Source: Mesorhizobium carmichaelinearum | GTDB taxonomy: Bacteria; Pseudomonadota; Alphaproteobacteria; Rhizobiales; Rhizobiaceae | Length of the DNA: 64,000 nt | Direction: 5' to 3' | NCBI RefSeq assembly: GCF_900199455.1 | Contig: NZ_FZQR01000013.1 | Coordinates: 1 to 64,000 of the forward strand | In this document: positions 32,375-41,004 of the stretch, one piece after another | Layout: each line of letters starts with the position of its first letter | How positions within the stretch are numbered: position 1 is the first letter of the stretch | Program-made: the position numbers and the translations under genes | Notes under the pieces: generated by a model | The model's database searches: none | What the model saw: only the letters and a program-made list of their open reading frames with translations | What the model was told of the DNA's origin: nothing

Positions 32375-33762
32375 GCTTGCTCCTCAATCGAAAGACTGAT
32401 CACCAATCGCGTGCCTTGCGCTCCGGTCAAGGTCTGGAACTGGCCGCCAATGCTTTCGACCCGCTCCCTGAGGCCGGCGAGCCCCAGCCCCTCGACCCGC
32501 GCCGGGTCGAAGCCCGGCCCGCCATCCGACACTTCGACAAAAAGCCTGCCGCTCTTCATACCGGCGCGCACCGCCTGGTCCTTGGCCCGCCCGTGGCGAT
32601 AGGCGTTGTTCAGCCCTTCCTGCACGAAACGATAGATGCTGATCTTCTCGGAGGCGCCGGGTTCGGGCAAATGCCTGGGCAGTGTGAGCGTCACCGACGT
32701 TCCCGTCCGGCGCTGATGTTCGTCAACGGCCAGCCGCAATATGTCCATCGTGGCGGCCGTCTCTATCTGCGGCAGCACGAGGCCGGTGCAGATACCGCGT
32801 ATTTCGCGCATCGCATCCTCCAGCGTCTTGCGGATCATCGCGACCTCGGTCGAGCGGTTTTCGCCCCAATGGCCGTCGCCGGAAAAGATCGGGCTGTCCA
32901 TGCGCAGCGCCGCCAGGGCCACGAGCTGCGCCGGTCCGTCATGCAGGTCGGCGCCGATCCGGCGCAGATATCGTTCGTTGAGTGCGGTGGCGCGGCGGGA
33001 CGCCCGCTGCACACGCTGCCGCAAGGCGCTGTTTTGAGTCACCAGCCCCTGCAACTCCGCCACCTGGCGGCGCAGCGCCCCGCGCTGATCGTCGATGGTG
33101 CGGCTGGCGCGCAGCACGATGCCCGACAGGAGCAGAAAGGCCGCCAAGGTGGTGCCGGCCACGACCAGCCAGCTCGACAGCAGGGCGGAAGCCAGTGTGG
33201 CCTTGAAATCGCTGGCGACCTCGTAGAATTCGGTGACGGCCACCACTTCGCCGGACCAAGGCTCGCGAACGGGATTGTAGATCTCCAGCAACGGTACGCC
33301 CGCGGACCGCTCCTTGTCTTCGTTGTCGTCGAACGTGTCGAACTGGGCAACGACGCTGCCTTGGAAGGCGGAACGCAGATGGCCGTTCAGGTCGAAGCGG
33401 CGGCCGATCAAAGCCGAGTTCTTCGAATAGAGGATCGTGCCGTCGCGGCGCCAGAGCCTGAACGAGACCAGCCGCTTGCCGAGCGCGCCCTGGCCGAGCG
33501 TCTCGTCGAGCGCCTGCTTGACGGAGTCGCTGAGCTCCTCGCTTTTGCGCAGGTCGGGCAGCAGCGGCGCGATCACGCTATCGACATAGAGCGCCGTCGT
33601 GGCGGCCGAATTGCGGGTGACGCCGTCTCGGATCTGCGAAGTCACCCAGGAGCCCACCACGAGCATGACGGCCAGAAGGCCAAAGCCGCCGGCAACGAGG
33701 AATTGCAGAGCAAGAGAAAGCTCGCTCCAGCGCCGCGCCAAGTTCCGCAGAATACGAATCAT
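32371..33762 (-). CDS. Membrane sensor histidine kinase (HisKA_3 / NarX-DegS type)
   Basis: The 463-residue protein has a transmembrane helix at about 16-42 (LQFLVAGGFGLLAVMLVVGS) and a periplasmic sensing region of about 150 residues. A second helix (LLSSWLVVAGTTLAAFLLLS) and a coiled linker (LRRQVAELQGLVTQNSALRQ) follow. The HisKA_3 phospho-histidine box is RIGADLHDGPAQLVALAALR, and the ATPase domain includes GLNNAYRHG and DGGPGFDPARVEGLGLAGLR. I place the start at the ATG at 33762 (MIRILRNLARRWSEL) after AGGGGC; an earlier in-frame start at 33810 is less likely. The ligand is unknown. Confidence 0.93.
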   Translation of the reverse strand: MIRILRNLARRWSELSLALQFLVAGGFGLLAVMLVVGSWVTSQIRDGVTRNSAATTALYVDSVIAPLLPDLRKSEELSDSVKQALDETLGQGALGKRLVSFRLWRRDGTILYSKNSALIGRRFDLNGHLRSAFQGSVVAQFDTFDDNEDKERSAGVPLLEIYNPVREPWSGEVVAVTEFYEVASDFKATLASALLSSWLVVAGTTLAAFLLLSGIVLRASRTIDDQRGALRRQVAELQGLVTQNSALRQRVQRASRRATALNERYLRRIGADLHDGPAQLVALAALRMDSPIFSGDGHWGENRSTEVAMIRKTLEDAMREIRGICTGLVLPQIETAATMDILRLAVDEHQRRTGTSVTLTLPRHLPEPGASEKISIYRFVQEGLNNAYRHGRAKDQAVRAGMKSGRLFVEVSDGGPGFDPARVEGLGLAGLRERVESIGGQFQTLTGAQGTRLVISLSIEEQA

Positions 33763-33930
33763 GAGCCCCTGACCGCCCCCTCCATCGACAGCCGGGCGAC
33801 AGCGGTACATTGAGCCTCAGTCTTGCCGTTGCCAAGGCCTTCGTTAGAACGAGGTCGCTTGACGTCTCGGCGTGCTTCGGAAACAAGGTCCGCGGCACAT
33901 GCGGCGCAGCCGCTTTGAAGGGGACGGACG

Positions 33931-34269
33931 TTGAGTTTTTCGGGATTGCTGCAGCTTGGCTTTTCGACGGTGATCTTCCTTTTGGCGGCGACCGCCGCCA
34001 AGCAATGGGGACTGGCGCCGAGCCTGGGCAAGATCCTTTTGACCCTCGCGCTCTATTCGCTGGGCAATCTGATCATGCTGCGGCTGATTCGCGAATTCGG
34101 CATGTCGGTGTCGTTCAGCCTCTCGGCGGTCATCCAGCTGGTCTCGGTTAACGTCGTGGCGCTGGTGTTTTTCGGCGAACGCGTCAATGCGCTGCAGGCC
34201 AGCGGCATCGTGCTGGCGATCGCCGCCGTGGCGCTGATCACGCTCGGGCCCTATCTGCAGGGGCGTTGA
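33931..34269 (+). CDS. Small four-helix SMR/EamA-like transporter
   Basis: The 112-residue protein has four hydrophobic helices. It ends in SVNVVALVFFGERVNALQAS followed by GIVLAIAAVALITLG, which matches the last two helices of SMR/DMT proteins. Size and topology fit EmrE- or ArnE/ArnF-like subunits that work as dimers. The start is a TTG at 33931 preceded by GAAGGGGAC; no better ATG is available. A PAP2 phosphatase gene begins 16 bp after its stop, so the pair is probably one operon. That partnership suggests lipid-carrier handling, but this is inference. Confidence 0.7.
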   Translation: MSFSGLLQLGFSTVIFLLAATAAKQWGLAPSLGKILLTLALYSLGNLIMLRLIREFGMSVSFSLSAVIQLVSVNVVALVFFGERVNALQASGIVLAIAAVALITLGPYLQGR

Positions 34270-34285
34270 CCGAGATGAAGACTCG

Positions 34286-34987
34286 ATGAAAGACACTGCA
34301 AGCACCTTGCTCAACCGCATCGAATTCCCGGTCCTGCTGGCCGGCCTGGTCATCGCCGGCGGGCTGTGGGGGTTCGAGGAGTTGATGGAGGTGGCGCGTG
34401 CCACCACGCCGCACGCCTTCGACACCGAAATCCTGCTTGCCTTCCGCCAGGCGGGCCAGCCCGGCATTCCCTTAGGCCCGCCATGGCTGGAAGGGGCGGT
34501 GCGCGACATCACCAGCCTCGGCAGCGCCAGCGTGCTGGTGCTGATCACGGCGGCGACGGTCATCTATCTCATGTTGATCCGCAGGCCCGGGACTGCGCTT
34601 CTCATCTTCGTTGCCGTGGCCGGCGGCCAGGTGCTGTCGAGCCTGCTGAAGCTCGGCGTCGACCGGCCGCGGCCCGAACTCGTTTCGCATCTGGTCAGCG
34701 AGACGTCGCTTTCCTTCCCGAGCGGCCACGCCATGCTGTCGGCGGTGACCTATCTCACGCTCGGTTCGCTCGCGGCGCGCTTCGTGCATGGCCGGGCAAC
34801 GAAGATCTACGTCTTGTCGCTCGCCGTGCTGACGACGGTGCTGGTCGGCGTCAGCCGCATCTATCTCGGCGTCCACTGGCCGTCGGATGTGCTGGCGGGC
34901 TGGTGCGCGGGCTTCGCCTGGGCGATGCTGTGCTGGTTGGTGGCGCGGCTTCTGCAGCGGCGCAAGGTGGTGAGCGACGATGCCTGA
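34286..34987 (+). CDS. PAP2-family membrane phosphatase
   Basis: The 233-residue membrane protein has all three phosphatase motifs: KLGVDRPRP (KxxxxxxRP), SFPSGHAM (PSGH) and SRIYLGVHWPSD (SRxxxxxHxxxD). This family dephosphorylates lipid or isoprenoid pyrophosphates such as undecaprenyl-PP on the outer face of the inner membrane. Several hydrophobic helices surround the motifs. It lies 16 bp after the SMR-like gene. The 307-bp gap to the next plus-strand gene holds a possible tiny lipoprotein frame on the minus strand and a promoter-like sequence. Confidence 0.9.
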   Translation: MKDTASTLLNRIEFPVLLAGLVIAGGLWGFEELMEVARATTPHAFDTEILLAFRQAGQPGIPLGPPWLEGAVRDITSLGSASVLVLITAATVIYLMLIRRPGTALLIFVAVAGGQVLSSLLKLGVDRPRPELVSHLVSETSLSFPSGHAMLSAVTYLTLGSLAARFVHGRATKIYVLSLAVLTTVLVGVSRIYLGVHWPSDVLAGWCAGFAWAMLCWLVARLLQRRKVVSDDA

Positions 34988-35018
34988 TGGCGCCTGACCG
35001 CGCTCCTCGGGCTTGCGC

Positions 35019-35096
35019 TCAGATCAATCTGTTGATGAGGTGTCCGCCACAGCCTGCCAGTGCCAGAACCGTCGACAGCAAGCATGCCGATGTCAT
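35019..35096 (-). CDS. Candidate tiny lipoprotein (25 residues)
   Basis: The minus-strand frame from the ATG at 35096 reads MTSACLLSTVLALAGCGGHL and ends INRLI. LALAGC is a textbook lipobox (L-A-G-C), with the lipidated cysteine at residue 16 and a 10-residue mature peptide. AAGG lies 5 bases before the ATG. Very short lipoproteins of entericidin size exist, but this one is even shorter, and chance cannot be excluded without conservation data. It overlaps no other gene and is convergent with the PAP2 gene. Confidence 0.4.
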   Translation of the reverse strand: MTSACLLSTVLALAGCGGHLINRLI

Positions 35097-35231
35097 TAAG
35101 GCCTTGAAAAATATTCAACCGCGTTACCCCCCGCCCCAGATGAGCAACACCCTAGCCTGCACTCCTCGGGACGTATCGGAAAAAATGGACAATCAGGCGA
35201 AGGCTTACGCCTCAGACATTCATACTGATGC

Positions 35232-35260
35232 TTGAAACATCATGATAATGGTATTATACG
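35232..35260 (+). promoter_or_regulatory. Sigma70-like promoter with internal palindrome before the XRE gene
   Basis: TTGAAA (35232-35237) and TATACG (35255-35260) are 17 bases apart. ATAAT-GGT-ATTAT (35245-35257) is a perfect inverted repeat covering the spacer and -10 region, well placed for autorepression by the downstream XRE regulator. Confidence 0.4.
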
Positions 35261-35294
35261 TTATTCCTGCAGACTCAGACATGGGGTCCGGCCG

Positions 35295-35573
35295 ATGATC
35301 ACTGCCGCGCAGATGCGTGCCGCAAGGGCCTTGGCCGGCATCGACCAGAAGACGCTCGCCGAGCGCGCCGGCGTTTCGCTTCCGACCATCCAGCGCATGG
35401 AAGCGAGCGATGGCGTGGTCCGGGGGGTGGTCGACACGCTGATGAAGGTCATCCAGGCGCTCGATGAGGCCGGGGTGGAGTTGATCGGCGAGAACCAGGC
35501 CAGCGAGCGCGGCGGCAGGGGCGTGCGCCTCAAACCCGCCGTGCCGCCAGATCCCAAGGCTGAGCCGGCATAA
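35295..35573 (+). CDS. Small XRE-family transcriptional regulator
   Basis: The 92-residue protein has a helix-turn-helix: MITAAQMRAARALAGIDQKT, LAERAGVSLPTIQRMEASDG. A dimer-type helix follows (VVDTLMKVIQALDEAGVELI) and a short basic tail ends it. This is the compact XRE type often found next to the transporter it controls. The ATG at 35295 begins the conserved domain; an in-frame ATG at 35232 would run through the promoter-like sequence. The SulP transporter gene starts 66 bp after its stop on the same strand, so it probably regulates itself and that gene. Confidence 0.85.
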   Translation: MITAAQMRAARALAGIDQKTLAERAGVSLPTIQRMEASDGVVRGVVDTLMKVIQALDEAGVELIGENQASERGGRGVRLKPAVPPDPKAEPA

Positions 35574-35639
35574 GTCGCGACGGCGACCGCCGACACTCCT
35601 GCCGACGATCCCGCCGCCTTCATGTGTGGAAGGCAGTCC

Positions 35640-37397
35640 ATGGATCAGACACGGCGGGCAGTGCATCAACCGGCTCATAAGCCCGGCCAAAAATCGGCCC
35701 AAGGGTCGGCAAAGCCGACATTTGCCGAACTGTTCACGCCCAAGCTGGTGACGGTCTGGCGCGAGGGCTACCACCTGCCGCAGTTCAAGGCCGACTTCAT
35801 GGCCGGGCTGACCGTCGCTATCGTGGCGCTGCCGCTGTCGATGGCGATTGCCATCGCCTCCGGCGTGACGCCGGAGCGCGGTCTCTACACCTCCATTGTC
35901 GGCGGCTTCATCATCTCGGCGCTCGGCGGCAGCCGCTTCCAGATCGGCGGGCCGGCTGGCGCCTTCATCGTGCTGGTGGCGGCGACGGTGGCGCGTGTCG
36001 GTGTCGATGGCCTGCTCCTGGCAACGATGATGGCCGGCGTCTTCCTGCTTGCCATCGGCTATCTCAGGCTCGGCACTTACATCAAGTTCATCCCCTATCC
36101 GGTCACCGTCGGCTTCACCGCCGGCATTGCCGTCATCATTTTCTCCGGCCAGATCGCCGAACTGTTCGGCCTGACTCTGCCGGGCAAGGAGCCCGGACCG
36201 TTCGTGCCGAAGCTGATTGCGCTTGGCCAAGCGGCCGACACGATCAATCCCGCGGCGACCTTCGTCGCGCTGCTCACCATCGCGACCATCGCCTTCTTGA
36301 AGCACTGGCGGCCGAAATGGCCGGCCATGCTGGTCGCCATCGGCCTCGCCTCCCTCGTCGTGGCATTGTTTGCGCTGCCGGCCGAGACGATCGGCACGCG
36401 CTATGGCGGCATCCCGCGCAGCCTGCAATGGCCCGGCCTCCCGCCAATCAGCCTCGACAGGATGATCGAGGTTCTTCCGGACGCCATCGCCTTCGCGCTG
36501 CTCGGCGCCATCGAATCGCTGCTGTCGGCCGTCGTCGCCGACGGCATGACGGGCCGGCGGCACCGTTCGAATTGCGAGCTGGTGGCGCAAGGCTTCGCCA
36601 ACATCGCGTCGGCCCTGTTCGGCGGCATCTGCGCCACCGGCACCATCGCCCGCACCGCCACCAATGTGCGCGCCGGCGCGCACGGACCGGTCTCGGGCAT
36701 GGTCCATTCGGCGATCCTGCTCGTGCTGATGCTGGTGGCCGCACCGCTCGCCAGCTACATCCCGCTCGCCGCCCTTGCCGGCGTGCTGGCGGTGGTCTGC
36801 TGGAACATGTTCGAGAAGCAGGCTTTTGCGACGCTGTTGCGTGCGTCGCGCGGCGATGCGCTGGTGCTGATGGCGACCTTCCTGATCGTCGTCTTCCGCG
36901 ACCTGACCGAAGGCATCGTCGTCGGCTTCGCGCTCGGCTCGATCCTGTTCATCGACCGCATGGCCAAGTCCGTTGCGGTCGAGGCGGACCTGCTGCAGGA
37001 CGATGTCGCCGACAGCGTCAACGCCGCCGGCGCCTATGATGCCAGCGAGGCGAGCGACGCCGACACCGTCGTCTACCGCATCTCGGGCGCCTTCTTCTTC
37101 GGCGCCGCCTCCACTGTCGGCAGCGTGCTCGACCGCATCGCCGACCAGCGCAAGAATTTCATCCTCGACTGTTCCGCCGTGCCGCTCTTCGATTCGACGG
37201 CGGCCAATGTCATCGAAAGCGCGGCGCGCAAGGCGAGCCGCGCCGGCGTCCGCTTCATCATAGCAGGTGCGGCGCCGCAAATACGACGCATGCTGATCAA
37301 CCACGGCGTCAAGCGGCCGCTGGTGACCTACGCCGCGTCGATCAAGGACGCGCGGGCACAGCTGGCGGGGACACCGGCGCGTGCTGTCACGCACTAG
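35640..37397 (+). CDS. SulP-family inorganic anion transporter with STAS domain
   Basis: The 585-residue protein has the SulP membrane domain of 10-14 helices. It opens with FKADFMAGLTVAIVALPLSM and continues AIASGVTPERGLYTSIVGGF and IQIGGPAGAF-type text (FQIGGPAGAFIVLVAATVAR). The C-terminal STAS domain is present (FILDCSAVPLFDSTAANVIE). SulP proteins carry sulfate, bicarbonate or other anions; no carbonic anhydrase gene is adjacent to hint at bicarbonate. The ATG at 35640 follows GGAAGG. It is downstream of a small XRE regulator, its likely controller. A family C hairpin repeat begins right at the stop codon. Confidence 0.93.
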   Translation: MDQTRRAVHQPAHKPGQKSAQGSAKPTFAELFTPKLVTVWREGYHLPQFKADFMAGLTVAIVALPLSMAIAIASGVTPERGLYTSIVGGFIISALGGSRFQIGGPAGAFIVLVAATVARVGVDGLLLATMMAGVFLLAIGYLRLGTYIKFIPYPVTVGFTAGIAVIIFSGQIAELFGLTLPGKEPGPFVPKLIALGQAADTINPAATFVALLTIATIAFLKHWRPKWPAMLVAIGLASLVVALFALPAETIGTRYGGIPRSLQWPGLPPISLDRMIEVLPDAIAFALLGAIESLLSAVVADGMTGRRHRSNCELVAQGFANIASALFGGICATGTIARTATNVRAGAHGPVSGMVHSAILLVLMLVAAPLASYIPLAALAGVLAVVCWNMFEKQAFATLLRASRGDALVLMATFLIVVFRDLTEGIVVGFALGSILFIDRMAKSVAVEADLLQDDVADSVNAAGAYDASEASDADTVVYRISGAFFFGAASTVGSVLDRIADQRKNFILDCSAVPLFDSTAANVIESAARKASRAGVRFIIAGAAPQIRRMLINHGVKRPLVTYAASIKDARAQLAGTPARAVTH

Positions 37398-37501
37398 TGC
37401 ATGTCGCCCAAAAGTGACCTCGGTTTTGGGAGAACGACATGCATAAAAAACAAAGATCTAAAGCGCGTCGCATGAATCCGTTTCAACGCGACGCGCTTTA
37501 G
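37398..37501. repeat. GCGTCGC hairpin repeat with ATGCATGTCG arms, family C, copy 2
   Basis: CATGTCGCCCAAAA and TTTTGGGAGAACGACATG form one imperfect stem-loop. GCGCGTCGC-ATGAATCCGTTTCAAC-GCGACGCGC forms a second. It is the inverse of copy 1 at 31653-31711, extended on one side. It separates SulP from the convergent dehalogenase gene and may terminate both. Confidence 0.8.
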
Positions 37502-37521
37502 GCAGCCTGGCGGCTCGGATA

Positions 37522-38244
37522 TCAGCCCCGCAATTCTTCCGCGTGCGCCTTCGCTAGGTCGGCCATGCTGTCGAAGCGGAAATCCACCGTCGGGACGTCG
37601 CCGGGGTTCATCGTGGCGCCGAAGCCCTGATCCGCATGCCGGCGATAGATCCAGCACGATGTCAGGCCGAAGCGGTTGGCGGGAGCATGATCGTGGAACA
37701 TGCTTTCCGCGGTGTGCAGGATCTCTCGCTTCTCTATCCCGATCGTACCGAGCTTTTCGAGCATATAGTCGAAGTTCCGGTCGGAAGGCTTGTAGGAGCC
37801 GATATCTTCCGCGGTATAGATCGCGTCGAAATCCACGCCGAGCTTCTTGTTGCTGAACGAGAAGCTTTTGTTGTCGACGTTGGAGAGGATGATCAGCTTG
37901 TAGTGCTTTTTGAGGTACTGCAAGGCTTCCGCGGAGTCGGCAAAAGCCGGCCAATCCTTCACGCTTTCGCCATACGCCACGCATTCCTCAGGGGTGACGA
38001 TGACACCCCACTCTTCCGCAAGTCGCTTGTAAACGATCGGCAGAAGGTCGCGGTAGCGTCTCCCCGGCGTCCATTTCTGCTGGCTGGCTTCGTGCCGGGC
38101 GTGCGCCTCCAGAATGTCGTTCCGGCTCAATTTGCGGGCGGCCCGTTCGGTCAGCGGCTTCAGGCCGTCGATCATGCCGGATTCCCAATCGATCAGGGTG
38201 CCGTAGCAGTCGAAGGTCAGGGCTTTGAAATCTGTGAGTTTCAT
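37522..38244 (-). CDS. Haloacid dehalogenase type II-like hydrolase (HAD superfamily)
   Basis: The 240-residue enzyme has the HAD nucleophile motif FDCYGTLIDWE near residue 11. ILSNVDNKSF is the second motif (S/T), and GSYKPSDRNFDYMLEKLG with ILHTAESMFHDHAPANRFGL covers the lysine and acidic motifs. The closest family is (S)-2-haloacid dehalogenase, which hydrolyses 2-haloalkanoates to hydroxyacids, though related enzymes act on phosphates. GGAGGT lies upstream of the ATG at 38244. An EamA transporter gene ends 81 bp upstream on the same strand, and a divergent LysR gene suggests a small regulated uptake and degradation unit. Confidence 0.87.
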   Translation of the reverse strand: MKLTDFKALTFDCYGTLIDWESGMIDGLKPLTERAARKLSRNDILEAHARHEASQQKWTPGRRYRDLLPIVYKRLAEEWGVIVTPEECVAYGESVKDWPAFADSAEALQYLKKHYKLIILSNVDNKSFSFSNKKLGVDFDAIYTAEDIGSYKPSDRNFDYMLEKLGTIGIEKREILHTAESMFHDHAPANRFGLTSCWIYRRHADQGFGATMNPGDVPTVDFRFDSMADLAKAHAEELRG

Positions 38245-38325
38245 GAGGTTACCTCCTTGATGTCCATGCGTGAAGCGATGCCGGCGTGGATCGCGATCAA
38301 TCGTGAGGGCGATTTCGCCTCGGGA

Positions 38326-39255
38326 TTAGCCGATATGCTGCCGACTGGGCTGAAAGTCCTTCAATGCCGCGCTGCCTGAAGAGGTGAACCAGACGCCGAA
38401 CAGTGTCACCGCAAGGCCAACCAACATCGCCTTCGAAAGCGGCTCGCCGAACAGCGACCAGCCCCAGAGCATCGTCACCGGTGGGCTGAGATAGATCACG
38501 CTGCTGACCTGTGAGGCCGTGTAGAGGCGCAGGCTTGCATAATACGTGCCGTAGCAGAAGAAGGTCGAAAACAGCACCAGCCAGGCGATGCCGAATCCGA
38601 ACCGGGTATCGACGGGTGGCATCAGCCCGCCATTCCATTCGGCGCAAGCGGCGAAAAGGATTGCTGCCGTCAGGCATTGAATGCACAGGCTCTGATGGAT
38701 GGGCATATTGATCGTCCCCGTCCGCTTCTGCACCAGGGTTGCCAGCGCCAGAACCACCATGGAAGCAACCGTCAACACATATGCCCAGGCCGGGGCTGTC
38801 CCGAGGCTCAGGCTGTCCAGCGAGACGATGAGAACGCCCGTCACGCCGAGAGCCGTTCCGATCCATTGTCTCCCGGTCAACCGGTGTCCCAGGACAGGCT
38901 GCGACAAGGCCGCGATGGCGAGCGGCACAAGATCGGAAATCAGCGCGACAAGGCCGGTCGGCACGCGCTGGCCGATGGCAAGCGCGAATCCGCCGAGATA
39001 GAGGAACATCATCGCCACGCCGAAGGCCATCTGCTGGACCAGGGCACGGGCACTGATGCGCGGTCCGATCAGGAGAGCAAATGGCAAGAGGATCAATCCG
39101 GACATCAGTGTCCGCCAGAACAGCACCAGCATGACATCGGCATTCTCGCTGGCGTAGCGGATGCCGACGAAGCCGGAACTCCAGCTGACGACCAGCGCCG
39201 TTGCCATCATTGGCCATACGAGGCGATGGGCTTTGGCGTGCAGTAGGAGCGTCAT
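38326..39255 (-). CDS. EamA/DMT-family transporter
   Basis: The 309-residue membrane protein has about ten helices in two EamA repeats, for example VVSWSSGFVGIRYASENADV, LISDLVPLAIAALSQPVLGH and VIYLSPPVTMLWGWSLFGEP. Members export or import small metabolites. The ATG at 39255 gives MTLLLHAKAHRLVWPMMATA. It is divergent from a LysR regulator (39461) and precedes a HAD hydrolase gene on the same strand. The substrate is unknown; linkage to the hydrolase hints at an organic acid. Confidence 0.9.
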   Translation of the reverse strand: MTLLLHAKAHRLVWPMMATALVVSWSSGFVGIRYASENADVMLVLFWRTLMSGLILLPFALLIGPRISARALVQQMAFGVAMMFLYLGGFALAIGQRVPTGLVALISDLVPLAIAALSQPVLGHRLTGRQWIGTALGVTGVLIVSLDSLSLGTAPAWAYVLTVASMVVLALATLVQKRTGTINMPIHQSLCIQCLTAAILFAACAEWNGGLMPPVDTRFGFGIAWLVLFSTFFCYGTYYASLRLYTASQVSSVIYLSPPVTMLWGWSLFGEPLSKAMLVGLAVTLFGVWFTSSGSAALKDFQPSRQHIG

Positions 39256-39460
39256 GGCATCTCTTTGGTCAGGCGCCCGTGACCCGAAAGCGGATCACGG
39301 CCAATTTTGGCGCGGACTATTGACGGCATGCACGCGGCTTTGCACATGACAAATTTCGATACGATGATGAAACAGTCCGAAAACGAGCATATCAGCTTGC
39401 CTGAAAGGCATCAGAGGATCAGAAATTGGCGTGTCTCTTTTGTTTCGAGCGAGGATTGTC

Positions 39461-40351
39461 ATGGCCGGACTGATGAGCCGCCGCCTGGATGTCGACGCCT
39501 TGCGCGCCCTGGTCGCGATCGAGAAGCACGGCGGCGTGACGCGCGCGGCCGAGATTCTCGGCCTGTCGCAGTCAGCCGTCAGCCACAAGATCAGAAGACT
39601 CGAAACGAGCCTCGACTGCGAAATCCTCACCCGGAAAGCCAACGCGCCGATGTTCACCACGGCGGGGCAGGACCTGCTTGGCTATGCGCGGCGCATTCTG
39701 GGCATCCATGACGAGGCGGTCCTGAGCCTGTCGAAAAGCCCTTTGCAAGGCAAGATCGCGCTGGGAATGACCGAGGATACGACCTGCACGGACCTTTCGC
39801 GCATTCTTGGCCGGTTTCGCCGGCTCTACCCGGAGGTGAGCGTCCGCACGCAGGTGCGCATGAGCCTCGTCTTGCAGGAGCAGCTCAGCCAGGGAGCCCT
39901 TGATGCCGCCATCATCCAGGTGTTCCAGCACGAGGTCCGCCCCGCCGACATCCTCCTGTTCCGCGAGACGCTGCATTGGGTGAAATCGCGCGACCTGGTC
40001 CTGTCGACCGGGAAGCCGGTGCCGTTTCTGTCCTTCGATGAGAATTGCTTTTACCGGCGCTGGGGCATCGACGTCGGGCAGGACGAGGATAGGGTGTTGG
40101 AGACCGTGTTCGAATGCTCCAGCGCAGCCGGAATCGTTGCAGGCGTGACCGCCGGGCTCGGCGTCGCACTCTTGAGCCAGCGCTACCTGCAGCCCGACAT
40201 GGAGATTGTCGACGACAAATTCCCCAAGCCTCCAGACCTGGCCTATGTCATCAGGCGCGCCCGCGCTCCCAGAAACCCCGCGCTCGAGACCTTGGTCAGG
40301 GAGATCGAGGCCGAGGTCAAGCGTTACGGAACGTTGCAAATCGCCGTCTGA
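39461..40351 (+). CDS. LysR-family transcriptional regulator
   Basis: The 296-residue protein has the LysR winged helix-turn-helix LVAIEKHGGVTRAAEILGLS followed by QSAVSHKIRRLETSLDCEIL near the N-terminus. The two-lobed effector domain follows (GKIALGMTEDTTCTDLSRIL, SAAGIVAGVTAGLGVALLSQ). I prefer the ATG at 39461 (after GAGG); a GTG at 39431 and an ATG at 39473 are alternatives. It is divergent from the EamA/HAD pair, the usual arrangement for a LysR activator and its target, with self-regulation from the shared 205-bp region. The inducer is unknown. Confidence 0.93.
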   Translation: MAGLMSRRLDVDALRALVAIEKHGGVTRAAEILGLSQSAVSHKIRRLETSLDCEILTRKANAPMFTTAGQDLLGYARRILGIHDEAVLSLSKSPLQGKIALGMTEDTTCTDLSRILGRFRRLYPEVSVRTQVRMSLVLQEQLSQGALDAAIIQVFQHEVRPADILLFRETLHWVKSRDLVLSTGKPVPFLSFDENCFYRRWGIDVGQDEDRVLETVFECSSAAGIVAGVTAGLGVALLSQRYLQPDMEIVDDKFPKPPDLAYVIRRARAPRNPALETLVREIEAEVKRYGTLQIAV

Positions 40352-40377
40352 GCGCGCCGCGCTGCGAAAGCTGGCTC

Positions 40378-41004
40378 TTATTCCTGAAGCGATTTCGGGC
40401 CGCTGACGAACGAGCTGCCCCTGACATAGAATCGCAGCAGCCGGTCGGCATCCCTGGAAATGCCGATCCTGATGCCTTGCCCGATCTCGCCTGGCTCGAA
40501 GTCATCGCTTGCAAGCCATAATGGGCCCTTCTGGCAGAGGTCGAGTCCGTCGAGCGAACGATCGATCCGCAACGCCGCCGCCAGTCGACCGGGCCCGCGC
40601 GCCAGGTCGCGCAGGCGCTCGACGCCGCGGTTCTGCCGCATGATTTCGATGCCTTCGAGCGGCTCGAGCGCCCGGATCAGGACACCGGTGCCGATCCCCT
40701 GCATCTCGCTCGAGACATTGAGCATCATGGAGACGCCATAGGCGAGATAGACATAGGCGTGGCCGCGCTCGAGGAACAGCGAACGGTTGCGCGGGGTCAT
40801 CCCCCTGAAACCATGCCCGGCGGCGTCGCCGACGACATAGGCCTCGGTCTCGACGATGCGGCCGCTGACAATGCCTTCAGGCAGTTCGCGCGTCACCAGC
40901 TTGCCGATGAGGAAGCGGGCGAGAGCGACCGTGTCGTTCGGCAGCTCCGCACGAGCGATCGGCGGATGATCATCCCTCTGGCTCACGGTATCCGCTCGAC
41001 CCAT
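40378..41004 (-). CDS. 3-methyladenine DNA glycosylase (AAG/MPG family)
   Basis: The 208-residue enzyme starts base-excision repair by removing alkylated purines. Family markers are ALARFLIGKLVTRELPEGIV, SGRIVETEAYVVGDAAGHGF, GHAYVYLAYGVSMMLNVSSE, VLIRALEPLEGIEIM and LARGPGRLAAALRI. These match the mammalian-type AAG fold (COG2094), including the glutamate in VETEAY that acts as general base. It overlaps the preceding SnoaL-like gene by 22 bp, so both are read from one transcript. It is convergent with the LysR gene. Confidence 0.93.
   Translation of the reverse strand: MGRADTVSQRDDHPPIARAELPNDTVALARFLIGKLVTRELPEGIVSGRIVETEAYVVGDAAGHGFRGMTPRNRSLFLERGHAYVYLAYGVSMMLNVSSEMQGIGTGVLIRALEPLEGIEIMRQNRGVERLRDLARGPGRLAAALRIDRSLDGLDLCQKGPLWLASDDFEPGEIGQGIRIGISRDADRLLRFYVRGSSFVSGPKSLQE

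Noticed and set aside
35220..37394. 724-residue open frame on the minus strand opposite SulP
   Set aside because: It is a GC-skew shadow of the SulP gene: its composition is His/Arg/Asp-rich and low-complexity, and it has no family features.
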